Of a stretch of DNA of 64,000 nt, positions 37,001-44,973 are shown piece by piece. The stretch's first letter is position 1. Each line of letters starts with the position of its first letter. The stretch covers positions 34,095-98,094 of the forward strand of contig SJCO01000022.1 in assembly GCA_005217565.1 (NCBI GenBank), given 5' to 3'. Both the position numbers and the translations under genes were made by a program. The notes below the pieces were generated by a model. It was not told the origin of the DNA. It was given only the letters and a program-made list of their open reading frames with translations, and did not search any database. This DNA comes from Puteibacter caeruleilacunae. Its GTDB lineage: Bacteria > Bacteroidota > Bacteroidia > Bacteroidales > Prolixibacteraceae.

Positions 37001-38165
37001 TTGACCGGTTTAATCCACCGAAGAAAGTTCCAATCCAAAGGTGATTATGAGAATCAACCAGTATTGAGTTTATATGGTCGTGACTTAATGTATTTGATTC
37101 AAGCGGATTATGCTTTAGATGATAGAATGGTTTTCTATTGGTATCGTATTTCGATAACCCACCTTGTCCTGTTCCAAACCATAGTATGCCACAATGATCT
37201 TCGTATATACAAAATACATTATCCCAACTTATGCTTGATTTTACCTTTTTATCATATCTAAACACTTCAATATTCTTTAAGGATGGATTAATACGAATTA
37301 GTCCATTTCCTGTTGAGCCAGCATAGATATATCCATCCGAAGCTTTGTAGATTTCATTGATGATACTCCCATCCAGCAACTGATAGTTGCTATATGCAGA
37401 AAAATCTAATTCTTCCAGTTCTCCATTTTCGGAGAGTTTGACTCTTCTTAATCCATTGGTTAGACCAAGCCAGAATACGGATTCTGTTTCCTTACATAAA
37501 GTGTGAGTAACACCATTGGTATGGTAATAACTTAAAGGCGTTATAGCCTTTTCTAATACATTGTACTTACAGATACCGATTCCTGAGAATGTGGCATATA
37601 AGTATAGGCTATCTTTTAAAAAAAACAAATTTCGTAGATTCTCATTAGGAGGTAGTAAACCATTTAGATTGACCTTAATATTGGAAAGTGTTCCTGCATC
37701 TGATAAATGATATACTCCACTACTGGCACATACCAGTAAATCCTCCTTGGTGCAAGGTACGAAGTAATTGCTTTTATTGAAATGAATATGTGTTTCACTA
37801 AGTTTTACGACCTTTTCCAGATCGATATCATATTTAAAAATCCCGGATGACGAACCTACAAGTATATCTCCACTATTATTCAGGTATAAAGCATATACTC
37901 TTTTAATCGGTTCGGTTATACCGTTAGATTCATATTGCTCAAATATATTATAGTTTACACCATCGTATCTGATGAGACCTTTAGGGGTAGCCAACCATAG
38001 AAATCCATACTTATCCTGAACGATGTCGTATGCTGTATTTTGATACAATCCTTTCTCATAAGATACCTTCTCAAATGATACGTTCTGAGGTATAACATCT
38101 ATTGAAAAGAGTAACAGGATTAATAATAGAAATACGTTATGTGATGTGTTAAAAATGAATTGCAT
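34056..38165 (-). CDS. Hybrid two-component system regulator (HTCS) of the second PUL
   Basis: The start is put at the ATG at 38165 (MQFIFNTSHNVFLLLILLLF, a signal peptide); a start nine codons upstream at 38192 is also possible. Order: double Reg_prop propeller, Y_Y_Y domain, membrane helix (IITFSLIIICLFTLIFAYV), HisKA with SHELKTPLS (His874, or 883 from the longer start), HATPase (GEGIPENE, GTGIGLAMS), receiver with Asp1168 (1177) in ITDIMMPKMDG, and a C-terminal AraC HTH ending SPREFKESIR. It is divergent from susC at 38433 and is the obvious activator of that PUL. A 20-bp palindrome lies in the shared promoter region. Confidence 0.95.
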   Translation of the reverse strand: MQFIFNTSHNVFLLLILLLFSIDVIPQNVSFEKVSYEKGLYQNTAYDIVQDKYGFLWLATPKGLIRYDGVNYNIFEQYESNGITEPIKRVYALYLNNSGDILVGSSSGIFKYDIDLEKVVKLSETHIHFNKSNYFVPCTKEDLLVCASSGVYHLSDAGTLSNIKVNLNGLLPPNENLRNLFFLKDSLYLYATFSGIGICKYNVLEKAITPLSYYHTNGVTHTLCKETESVFWLGLTNGLRRVKLSENGELEELDFSAYSNYQLLDGSIINEIYKASDGYIYAGSTGNGLIRINPSLKNIEVFRYDKKVKSSISWDNVFCIYEDHCGILWFGTGQGGLSKYDTNRKPFYHLKHNPLESNTLSHDHINSILVDSHNHLWIGTFFGGLNRSINNLNNSTFEELSFDVLSLDHMPGNLGHYSLIEINGYVLIGHGSTLYAYDLEKDTLTRINVNSELGKLLANKQIICFEIDNYDRLWIGCKEKVLCLDFNNHVENLIAGKVTKTPVQLKEINPDSFLRVNQITCTQDDHIYIATDIGLFHAKSKKELISLDHYYHKLGDLSSLSQNELTNIFEDSNHRIWIGTFYGGLNLVELDQSDNTLSFKHTQNGLNLQESSIFRIEEDSRENLWLSSYNGIFMYNTKDNTYLNYSTSDGLATNLFHKFSSFKTREGLMIFGSIFGLTAFHPELIKPNQTFPITSITKLSIFNQKVKIGEKLFGKVILPTAISNMDHIELPYECNMITLEFAGIQLSNPEKNSFQYKLEGIDADWILTSSKRNYANYTNLSPGKYTFKVSSSNSDNVQNPEIVELDITILPPWYQTTFAIITFSLIIICLFTLIFAYVRKMVFLKHELKYEKLEKSKEKELYEAKQSFFTNISHELKTPLSLILGPLEKLSNKLNLNESDQQTFSVINRNVNRLHQLINQIMDFRKLEQSKIELSLQNSDINLFIQNITVSFNEEMKYNKQHLKFEGKDETIYMNFDHDKVEKVIYNLLSNAIKHTTPNGEIRIKTQLITDQDMVEIFIMNDGEGIPENEKERIFERFYQLQNTETGTGIGLAMSQSFIEMHGGTIIETGTYGKNAIFKIELPLLDNDLETRNKVEAQSARALEDEAIHMQNNHAEEQEIVLVVEDNAEMLEFVSGILSNRFIVVKATDGVEGVKSAEEQIPSLIITDIMMPKMDGTELCRLLKENPKTAHIPIIMLTAKGTTEQKIEGLNVGADAYLTKPFQINHLEAQVDNLLESRKKIQKSLKEKYGIAFDDLNIIPADEKLIKDLISYIEENLSNPDLKMVDLAKEMSYSYIQFNRKMKAITGDSVGNFVNNYRLNHAKQVFEADPTRNISEVMYSVGFKNSSYFSRCFKEKFGKSPREFKESIR

Positions 38166-38327
38166 AAAATTCTTACCTCTTAATATAATCATCTACCTGT
38201 ATTAATTTCCCAAAGCTACTTAAAGCTAAGTAAAAGAACCATTTTTTTACAAAGTTATGTGGATTCCTGAATCTGGTGTTTATCGGGCATATATATGTTA
38301 GGATAGAATATGATCATTTATGGATAA

Positions 38328-38347
38328 TATTCTTTCATGAAAGAATA
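38328..38347. promoter_or_regulatory. 20-bp perfect palindrome in the HTCS/susC divergent region
   Basis: TATTCTTTCATGAAAGAATA is self-complementary over its full length and lies 86 bp upstream of susC, between the divergent regulator and its PUL. The position and symmetry suit an operator for a dimeric regulator, most likely the AraC domain of the hybrid regulator, though AraC sites are more often direct repeats. Confidence 0.5.
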
Positions 38348-38396
38348 CTGAAAGTTTTTGAATTTCATAAACCACACTACTTCTGTTTATTACAAT

Positions 38397-38404
38397 TAGG
38401 TTTG
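38397..38404 (+). promoter_or_regulatory. Candidate Bacteroidota -7 promoter element before susC
   Basis: TAGGTTTG fits the TAnnTTTG consensus and lies 29 bp before the susC start. A matching -33 TTTG at normal spacing is not clear, as expected if an activator is needed. Confidence 0.3.
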
Positions 38405-38432
38405 TTTTGAAAAATCAATTTAATATTATTCT

Positions 38433-41400
38433 ATGAAAAAAAAATGTAGTACAAAAGAAGGTACCTTAAAAGGAAGGTATTTATTTCTAATGATGGCTTT
38501 CTTTTTAATCTCTTTTGCAGGTAATGCCCAAAGTGGTTATCAGGTAAAAGGTACGGTGAGCGATGACAAAGGAGAATTATTACCTGGAGTAAGTGTGATA
38601 ATTAAAGGAACAACCCAAGGTACCGTTACCAACTTCGATGGAGAATACGAGATTAATGTGGATGAAGATAATTCCGTACTGGTTTTCTCATTTATAGGAT
38701 TCGCCAAACAGGAAGTAGTTGTTGCTGGTAGAAAAGAATTAAATGTAATCCTTGCTGAGGAAACTGTCGGTTTGGATGAAGTAGTTGCCGTTGGATATGG
38801 TTCTATGAAGAAAACTGATTTAACAGGAGCTGTTGCTCAGGTAAAAATGGATGATGTTGGAGATATGAATGTCGCTTCTGTTGATCAGGCTTTGCAAGGT
38901 AGGATGTCTGGAGTAACAGTTATGCAAAACTCTGGTCAGCCAGGAGGATCTGTTTCTGTTCGTATTCGAGGAGGAAATTCAATTTCAGGGGATAATGAGC
39001 CTCTTTATGTGATCGATGGTTTCCCGGTGAAAACTACAAATTCAGATGGAGGGGCTATCGATGATGCTTCTCCAATTAATCCACTTGCTGCGCTTAATCC
39101 TGAAGATATTGAATCAATAGAGGTACTTAAAGATGCTGCTTCTACATCAATATACGGAGCTGAAGGTGCCAATGGTGTTATTCTAATTACAACCAAAACC
39201 GGAAAATCAACTAAAGGAAAACTACAGCTAAGTGCCAAATATAGCTTGGCAGAGGTAAGTAACCGTTTAGACCTTGTTAATCGTGATGAATTTATTTTAA
39301 ACCGACAGCGAGCTTATACAACAGGAACTGGTTCTCCATTTTGGAATGAAGAAGAGTTAGCTGAAAAGTATCCGAAATTCGCTGATACTGATTGGCAGGA
39401 CTTAATATTTCGTACCGCAAAAACATCGGATATAAATGTTTCTTTTGTTGGAAACTCTGATAAAACAGATTATAGACTTTCATTAGGTCTATATGACCAA
39501 GAGGGTGTTGTGAAACAATCTGACTATAAAAGAGCTTCATTCAGATATAATTTTGACAGCCAAATTTATGATTGGTTAAAGCTAGGAGGTAGAACTAGTG
39601 CGTCATATCAAAAAGGTAATTTTGCATCTACAGATGGAGCTGGTGAGACTACTAATATTATTCAACGAATATCATATAGTTCTCCACTAATACACCCTTT
39701 TACAGAGGATGGTGATTTAAACTTTGAAGACTCAGAAGGAGATATTATACCAAATCCATTGTCATTAGTGATAGCTCAGGATAAAAATTTCGAGCGTAAT
39801 AATTATAGCGTTAATCTTTATACCGAGTTAAAACTTCTCCCTGAGTTAAAACTTCGTATTACAGGAGGTCTTAATGTTGCCAACAATAAGAGCAATCAGT
39901 ATTTATCAAAAATGGATCCTATTGGCTATGCTGATGGAGGACATGCTAAGGTTAGAATGTCAAACTCTTACGATTGGTTAAATGAAAACATATTGACCTA
40001 TTCAAAAGATTTGGGAGACCATAGCGTTACATTAACTGGTGTTTTCTCTCAAAACTATAATAAATTAGAGGCTATTCTTGTAGATGCACAACAGTTCTCC
40101 AACGAAAATTTGAGTTATTATAACGTTGGTGCAGCAGAACAACACAATCCAAGTAGGTCTACTTATACAGACCGAAAGAGATATTCCTATGTAGGTAGGT
40201 TTAATTATGGATATAAGAGTCGCTATTTAATTACAGGAATTATAAGAGCAGATGGAGATTCGCGTTTTTCTAAGAACAATAAGTTTGGGGTGTTCCCTTC
40301 TTTATCCGCAGCTTGGCGTCTTTCTGAAGAATCGTTCATAAAAGATAATTTTAAAGCGATTAGTAATTTAAAATTAAGATTTGGCGCTGGTCGCACAGGT
40401 AATCCAGGAATCGCAGCTTATGCTTCTTTACCAAGTTATGAAAGTGATTTTTATATCATTAATGATGGAGTTGTTACAGGATATTCGAGTACAAGTATGG
40501 GTAACTCGAACCTTAAGTGGGAAACTACAGATGAAGTTAATGCAGGAATTGATTTATCGTTGTGGAGAGGTCGCTTTGATATAACATTGGATACTTATAG
40601 CAAATTAACTAAGGACCTGTTGTTAATCGAAAAACTGCCATTATCGAGTGGTTATGCTCAAACATGGAATAATGTTGGGGAGGTTTCTAACAAAGGAATT
40701 GAAGTTGCATTAAATGGTAGGGTTATTAGTAAGAAGGACTTTAGTGTTTCAATGGGAGCTAATTTTAGTTACAACAAGAACGTTGTAGAAGATGCTGGGA
40801 AATCTGCTGACGGATTATTCGGGCCTGACAATGGTGCACTTCATATACAAAACTCTATTATTCTAAAAGAAGGAGAAGCCTTGGGAAGCTTTTATGGTTA
40901 TAAATATAAAGGTGTTTGGCAACAAAATGAAGTCGATAATGCTGCGCTATATGATGTAGTACCAGGAACAGGTGTTAAAGCAGAACCAGGAGACCCTCGT
41001 TATTTGGATGTGAATGGAGACGAAGAGCTTGATGATGAAGATAAGATGATTTTAGGTAATGCTCTACCAATTTATAATGTAGGTGTTAATATGAGAGTGC
41101 GTTACAAGCAATTTACTTTATCTGGTTCTGGATATGGAGCATTTGGGCATGAAATATTTAATATGAACCGTGTAAAATTAGAGTCCAACAATGGTCTAAT
41201 GGCAAGTAAAAATACTCTAAACGCATGGAGAGCACCGGGAACAGATGGACCAGATGACCCAGGATATGTAAGTACAACTATGCCACGCTTGAATTCCAAT
41301 AATTTTATCGGAGGTTTTGTTACAGACAGGTGGATTGAAAAAGGTGATTTTTTCAAAATCGCTAATATTACTTTTGCCTACAATGTTAAAGGAGAGTTTT

Positions 41401-41588
41401 TGAATAAGCTTAAGCTATCTAATTTGAGACTTTCAGTTACAGGACAAGACCTATTTATGTTTACCGATTATTCGGGTTATACACCAGAAGTAAACAGCCA
41501 TCCAGGAAACAGTTTAAACATGGGACATGATGAAGGTGGTTATCCTCCATCAAGAATGATCACTTTTGGATTAAACGCAACTTTCTAA
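38433..41588 (+). CDS. susC: SusC-family TonB-dependent transporter (no STN domain)
   Basis: 1051 residues. A basic leader and signal peptide (FLMMAFFLISFAGNAQ) precede a CarboxypepD_reg domain (VKGTVSDDKGELLPGVSVII), plug (QALQGRMSGVTV, VRIRGGNSISGDNEPLYVIDGF, VLKDAASTSIYGAEGANGVI) and barrel ending ...ITFGLNATF. The absence of an STN domain fits control by the hybrid regulator and not by ECF/FecR. It pairs with the SusD 18 bp downstream to import oligosaccharides. Base use here is visibly richer in A and T than in the locus around 49-56 kb. Confidence 0.96.
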   Translation: MKKKCSTKEGTLKGRYLFLMMAFFLISFAGNAQSGYQVKGTVSDDKGELLPGVSVIIKGTTQGTVTNFDGEYEINVDEDNSVLVFSFIGFAKQEVVVAGRKELNVILAEETVGLDEVVAVGYGSMKKTDLTGAVAQVKMDDVGDMNVASVDQALQGRMSGVTVMQNSGQPGGSVSVRIRGGNSISGDNEPLYVIDGFPVKTTNSDGGAIDDASPINPLAALNPEDIESIEVLKDAASTSIYGAEGANGVILITTKTGKSTKGKLQLSAKYSLAEVSNRLDLVNRDEFILNRQRAYTTGTGSPFWNEEELAEKYPKFADTDWQDLIFRTAKTSDINVSFVGNSDKTDYRLSLGLYDQEGVVKQSDYKRASFRYNFDSQIYDWLKLGGRTSASYQKGNFASTDGAGETTNIIQRISYSSPLIHPFTEDGDLNFEDSEGDIIPNPLSLVIAQDKNFERNNYSVNLYTELKLLPELKLRITGGLNVANNKSNQYLSKMDPIGYADGGHAKVRMSNSYDWLNENILTYSKDLGDHSVTLTGVFSQNYNKLEAILVDAQQFSNENLSYYNVGAAEQHNPSRSTYTDRKRYSYVGRFNYGYKSRYLITGIIRADGDSRFSKNNKFGVFPSLSAAWRLSEESFIKDNFKAISNLKLRFGAGRTGNPGIAAYASLPSYESDFYIINDGVVTGYSSTSMGNSNLKWETTDEVNAGIDLSLWRGRFDITLDTYSKLTKDLLLIEKLPLSSGYAQTWNNVGEVSNKGIEVALNGRVISKKDFSVSMGANFSYNKNVVEDAGKSADGLFGPDNGALHIQNSIILKEGEALGSFYGYKYKGVWQQNEVDNAALYDVVPGTGVKAEPGDPRYLDVNGDEELDDEDKMILGNALPIYNVGVNMRVRYKQFTLSGSGYGAFGHEIFNMNRVKLESNNGLMASKNTLNAWRAPGTDGPDDPGYVSTTMPRLNSNNFIGGFVTDRWIEKGDFFKIANITFAYNVKGEFLNKLKLSNLRLSVTGQDLFMFTDYSGYTPEVNSHPGNSLNMGHDEGGYPPSRMITFGLNATF

Positions 41589-41606
41589 CCTGTAAAAAGA
41601 ACAAAA

Positions 41607-43196
41607 ATGAAGAAATTAGTATTTATAGCAAGTTTAATATTATCAGTTGGTTTTCTTTCATGTGAAGAACAACTTGTTGAAGACCCTAAAGCCCTGTTAT
41701 CGCCAAGCACATTTTGGGAGACAGAGGAAGATGCAATAGCAGGAGTAAATGCAATATTTAGTCCATTGGCAAATGGCTCAAGTAGTACATCTAATCCCTC
41801 AGCCAATGGAGTATATCAGTATTCATTTCATTTCTTAGCAGATCTGTCTACAGATGATATCTATACCGACCCAAGAAAAGCTGCAGCTGCTAGAGCTTTT
41901 TCTACTCTTTCACTTACAGCAGAAGATGAGTTGGTTAGTGCTGTATGGCAAAGAACATATCAATCTATAAACAGAGCAAATGATGCAATAAAAAACATAC
42001 CTGGAATTGATATGGATGATGATAATAAAAGCATGTTAATTGGAGAAGCAAAATTCTTGAGAGCCTTAAATTATTTTAATTTGGTAAGGTTTTTTGGAGA
42101 AGTTCCATTAAGACTTGAAGCAACTTCCGATATTCAAAGTGCTAATTTGTTAAAAACCTCAGAATTAGATGTTTACGAAGCTATTGTAGCTGACTTAACA
42201 AGTAATGAAGTCGACGCTTTACCAGAAAATGCCTCAAAATCTATATTAGGAGATGGTGCTGTATGTAAAGCAGCTGCACACACATTGCTAGCTAAGGTGT
42301 ACATGACAATGGCTGGCGAACCACTGTTAATGACAGATTATAAAGGAAATAACCTTTGGCAATTAGCGAATAATGAAATTGGTAAGGTTACAGGATTTTC
42401 ATTATATGATAATTATGCTGATGTTTTTAAAATTGACAATGAAAACGAATATAGGGAGAATATTTTTGAGATTCAGTTTAAGAGTGGTTATGGAGATTTA
42501 GGAGCAGGTTTTGGTAATGTTATGGGGCAACAGTCTACCCCTCATAAAACTCCTCAAACTAATTCAAACAAGCTTTTTAACATGTTAGGTAAATTTTTAC
42601 CAACTCCTATGTTAAGTGCTTCTTTTGAAGATGGTGATAATCGAAAAAATATGATTCGCTATGACTATACCAGTTATTTAGACGGTTCTAAATATACGTT
42701 CCCTGAACCCGGTTTTATGTGGAAGTATGTTGATGAAGGTGCTATGAAAATTCACATGGTAGCAGAGGGTAAAAGTTTTCGGGATGATGATATGAATTAC
42801 CGTGTGTTTAGATATGCAGATGTATTATTAATGAAAGCTGAGGTTGAAAATGAAATTAATAATGGTCCTTCACAAGAAGCATATGATGCAATTAAAGAAG
42901 TAAGAAATAGAGCAGGACTTAGTGAATTATCAGGATTAGATTACAATAGTTTTAAGAGTGCTGTTATTCAAGAACGTCGTGTGGAACTATGGTTTGAAGG
43001 TCATCGTTGGTTTGACTTAAAGAGATGGGGAAAATTACAAGAAACAATGGAAGGATTAACCTTTGTCGAGCTTGGTAAAAATTCGGAAGTAGTTGTTAAT
43101 TATGAACATCCCAAACACTTATATTTCCCAATTCCAGTTGATGAAATTAACGCAAACGAGGGTATTTCTTTAGAACAGCAAAATACAGGTTGGTAA
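41607..43196 (+). CDS. susD: SusD/RagB-family surface glycan-binding lipoprotein
   Basis: 529 residues, lipobox ending FLSC (Cys19). SusD marks: LLSPSTFWETEEDAIAGVNAIF, IGEAKFLRALNYFNLVRFFGEVPL (the A..RA..YF.LV..FG.VPL signature), CKAAAHTLLAKVYM, and the C-terminal RYADVLLMKAEVENEIN ... VRNRAGL ... QERRVELWFEGHRWFDLKRW. It caps the SusC encoded just upstream. A 9-bp hairpin follows the stop codon, as it does after the other susD in this window. Confidence 0.97.
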   Translation: MKKLVFIASLILSVGFLSCEEQLVEDPKALLSPSTFWETEEDAIAGVNAIFSPLANGSSSTSNPSANGVYQYSFHFLADLSTDDIYTDPRKAAAARAFSTLSLTAEDELVSAVWQRTYQSINRANDAIKNIPGIDMDDDNKSMLIGEAKFLRALNYFNLVRFFGEVPLRLEATSDIQSANLLKTSELDVYEAIVADLTSNEVDALPENASKSILGDGAVCKAAAHTLLAKVYMTMAGEPLLMTDYKGNNLWQLANNEIGKVTGFSLYDNYADVFKIDNENEYRENIFEIQFKSGYGDLGAGFGNVMGQQSTPHKTPQTNSNKLFNMLGKFLPTPMLSASFEDGDNRKNMIRYDYTSYLDGSKYTFPEPGFMWKYVDEGAMKIHMVAEGKSFRDDDMNYRVFRYADVLLMKAEVENEINNGPSQEAYDAIKEVRNRAGLSELSGLDYNSFKSAVIQERRVELWFEGHRWFDLKRWGKLQETMEGLTFVELGKNSEVVVNYEHPKHLYFPIPVDEINANEGISLEQQNTGW

Positions 43197-43205
43197 ATTG
43201 AGGAC

Positions 43206-43231
43206 TGCTCAGGTGCAATTGAACCTGAGCA
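43206..43231 (+). terminator. Hairpin after the second susD
   Basis: TGCTCAGGT (43206-43214) and ACCTGAGCA (43223-43231) form a perfect 9-bp stem with an 8-nt loop. No T run follows, so it is more likely a 3' stabiliser or attenuator than a full terminator. Confidence 0.6.
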
Positions 43232-43315
43232 TACTCTTAAAAAAGGGTATTGAACTTTCCATGCTATAGCTACTGAGACAAAGTCTTTCTCTATAAAATG
43301 TAAATTCTTATAACA

Positions 43316-44872
43316 ATGTATAGAACTTTAATATTTACACTAGTTATCTTGTTCGTAACGAGTTGCACGAAAGGAAAACTATATGAAAAAAAACAACCGA
43401 ACATCATCTATATATTGGCTGATGATCTGGGTTATGGAGATGCACAATGCTATAATCCGGAGGGAAAGATTCCTACACCCAACATGGATGATATGGCCAA
43501 CAATGGTGTTAGATTCACAGATGCACATACCTCTTCTGCTGTTTGTACTCCTACTCGCTATGGTATATTAACCGGTCGTTATAATTGGAGAACCAGTTTA
43601 AAAAGTTTTGTGCTAAGCGGTTATTCAAAAGCCCTCATAAAACCTCACAGAACAACTATTGCGGACTTGCTAAAGCAACAAGGGTATTCCACTGCATTCA
43701 TCGGTAAATGGCATTTAGGATGGGATTGGGATATTGAAAAAGCCGACACCAGTTTAAACAAACAGATACTAGACCTTAGGCCTAAAGTCGACTTTTCCCA
43801 ACCGATAAAGAATGGCCCATCGACATATGGGTTTGACTATTCTTATGGATTTTGTGGTTCATTGGATATGCCTCCTTATGTGTGGGTTGAAAATGATATG
43901 CCTACAATGGTTCCACGTAAGGAAACTGTTAATGAAGATGCCAAAGGTTTCTGGCGTAAAGGTGTTACTTCTAATGATTTTAACCACACTGATATCTTAC
44001 AAGATGTTACAAACCGTGCAGTTTGTTACATCAAAAAGCAGACGAAACAAAATAAACCCTTCTTTCTGTACTTGCCACTTCCTGCACCACACACACCAAT
44101 TTTACCAACAACCAGATTCATGGGAAAAAGCAATACAAATATGTATGGTGATTTTGTAATGCAGGTTGATGATGTATTAGGTCAAATCAGAAAGGTGCTT
44201 GCTGAAACAGGTATGTACGAAAATACATTGCTGGTGTTTACGAGTGATAATGGTTGTTCACCGAAAGCAAACTTGAAAGAATTAGCAACAGTTCATCATT
44301 ACCCGAGCCATATTTACAGAGGTGGTAAAGCAGATATTTATGAAGGTGGTCACAGAGTTCCATTTATTATTGAGTGGCCTAATGGAGCAATTAAAAATAC
44401 GGTTGTCAACCAGACGATATGCTCAACAGATTTCTTTGCTACCAGTGCAGAAATTACCGGCTATACTGTTAAGGATAACGAAGGTGAAGATAGTTATAGC
44501 ATTCTTCCTTTTTTAAAAGGGAAAACAAACGAGGATTTTAGGAAGTACACTGTTCATCACTCCCTTAATGGGTCTTTTGCCATTCGTAAAGGAGATTGGA
44601 AGTTGTGTTTCTGTCCTGGTTCTGGAGGATGGTCAGACCCTACTCCAGCAACAATTAAAAATCAACATTTGGAATTGCCTCCAATGCAATTGTTTAATCT
44701 GAAGGACGACCCTGGAGAAAAAAACAATCTCGTTGAGAAATATCCTGTCATCGTCAATGAACTGAAAGTTTCTATGGAGAAGATTATTCTTGATGGAAGA
44801 AGCACGGCGGGTGTAGTTCAAAACAACGATGGAATGGATAATTGGTGGCAAATTGAGACGATAATTAATTAG
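43316..44872 (+). CDS. S1-family sulfatase with CTPTR motif, lipoprotein
   Basis: 518 residues, lipoprotein signal (MYRTLIFTLVILFVTSC, Cys17). The metal site is PNIIYILADDLGYGDAQCY; the formylglycine motif is VCTPTRYGILTGRYNWRT with Cys77. Other marks are FIGKWHLGWDW, PAPHTPILPT and FTSDNGCSPKA. The CTPTRYG(I/L)LTGRY.WR form is typical of the S1_15/S1_16-like branch, which acts on sulfated galactose or N-acetylgalactosamine; that assignment is from memory of motifs. It is the first enzyme gene of the second PUL. Confidence 0.92.
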   Translation: MYRTLIFTLVILFVTSCTKGKLYEKKQPNIIYILADDLGYGDAQCYNPEGKIPTPNMDDMANNGVRFTDAHTSSAVCTPTRYGILTGRYNWRTSLKSFVLSGYSKALIKPHRTTIADLLKQQGYSTAFIGKWHLGWDWDIEKADTSLNKQILDLRPKVDFSQPIKNGPSTYGFDYSYGFCGSLDMPPYVWVENDMPTMVPRKETVNEDAKGFWRKGVTSNDFNHTDILQDVTNRAVCYIKKQTKQNKPFFLYLPLPAPHTPILPTTRFMGKSNTNMYGDFVMQVDDVLGQIRKVLAETGMYENTLLVFTSDNGCSPKANLKELATVHHYPSHIYRGGKADIYEGGHRVPFIIEWPNGAIKNTVVNQTICSTDFFATSAEITGYTVKDNEGEDSYSILPFLKGKTNEDFRKYTVHHSLNGSFAIRKGDWKLCFCPGSGGWSDPTPATIKNQHLELPPMQLFNLKDDPGEKNNLVEKYPVIVNELKVSMEKIILDGRSTAGVVQNNDGMDNWWQIETIIN

Positions 44873-44973
44873 TGTTATAATTGAGAATGGAATTAATAGG
44901 AGTACCCAGTTTTGAAGGGAAAGAGTGTAATCGTATTGAACGACTGGATATCATAAAGTAAAGAGTTAAGATA

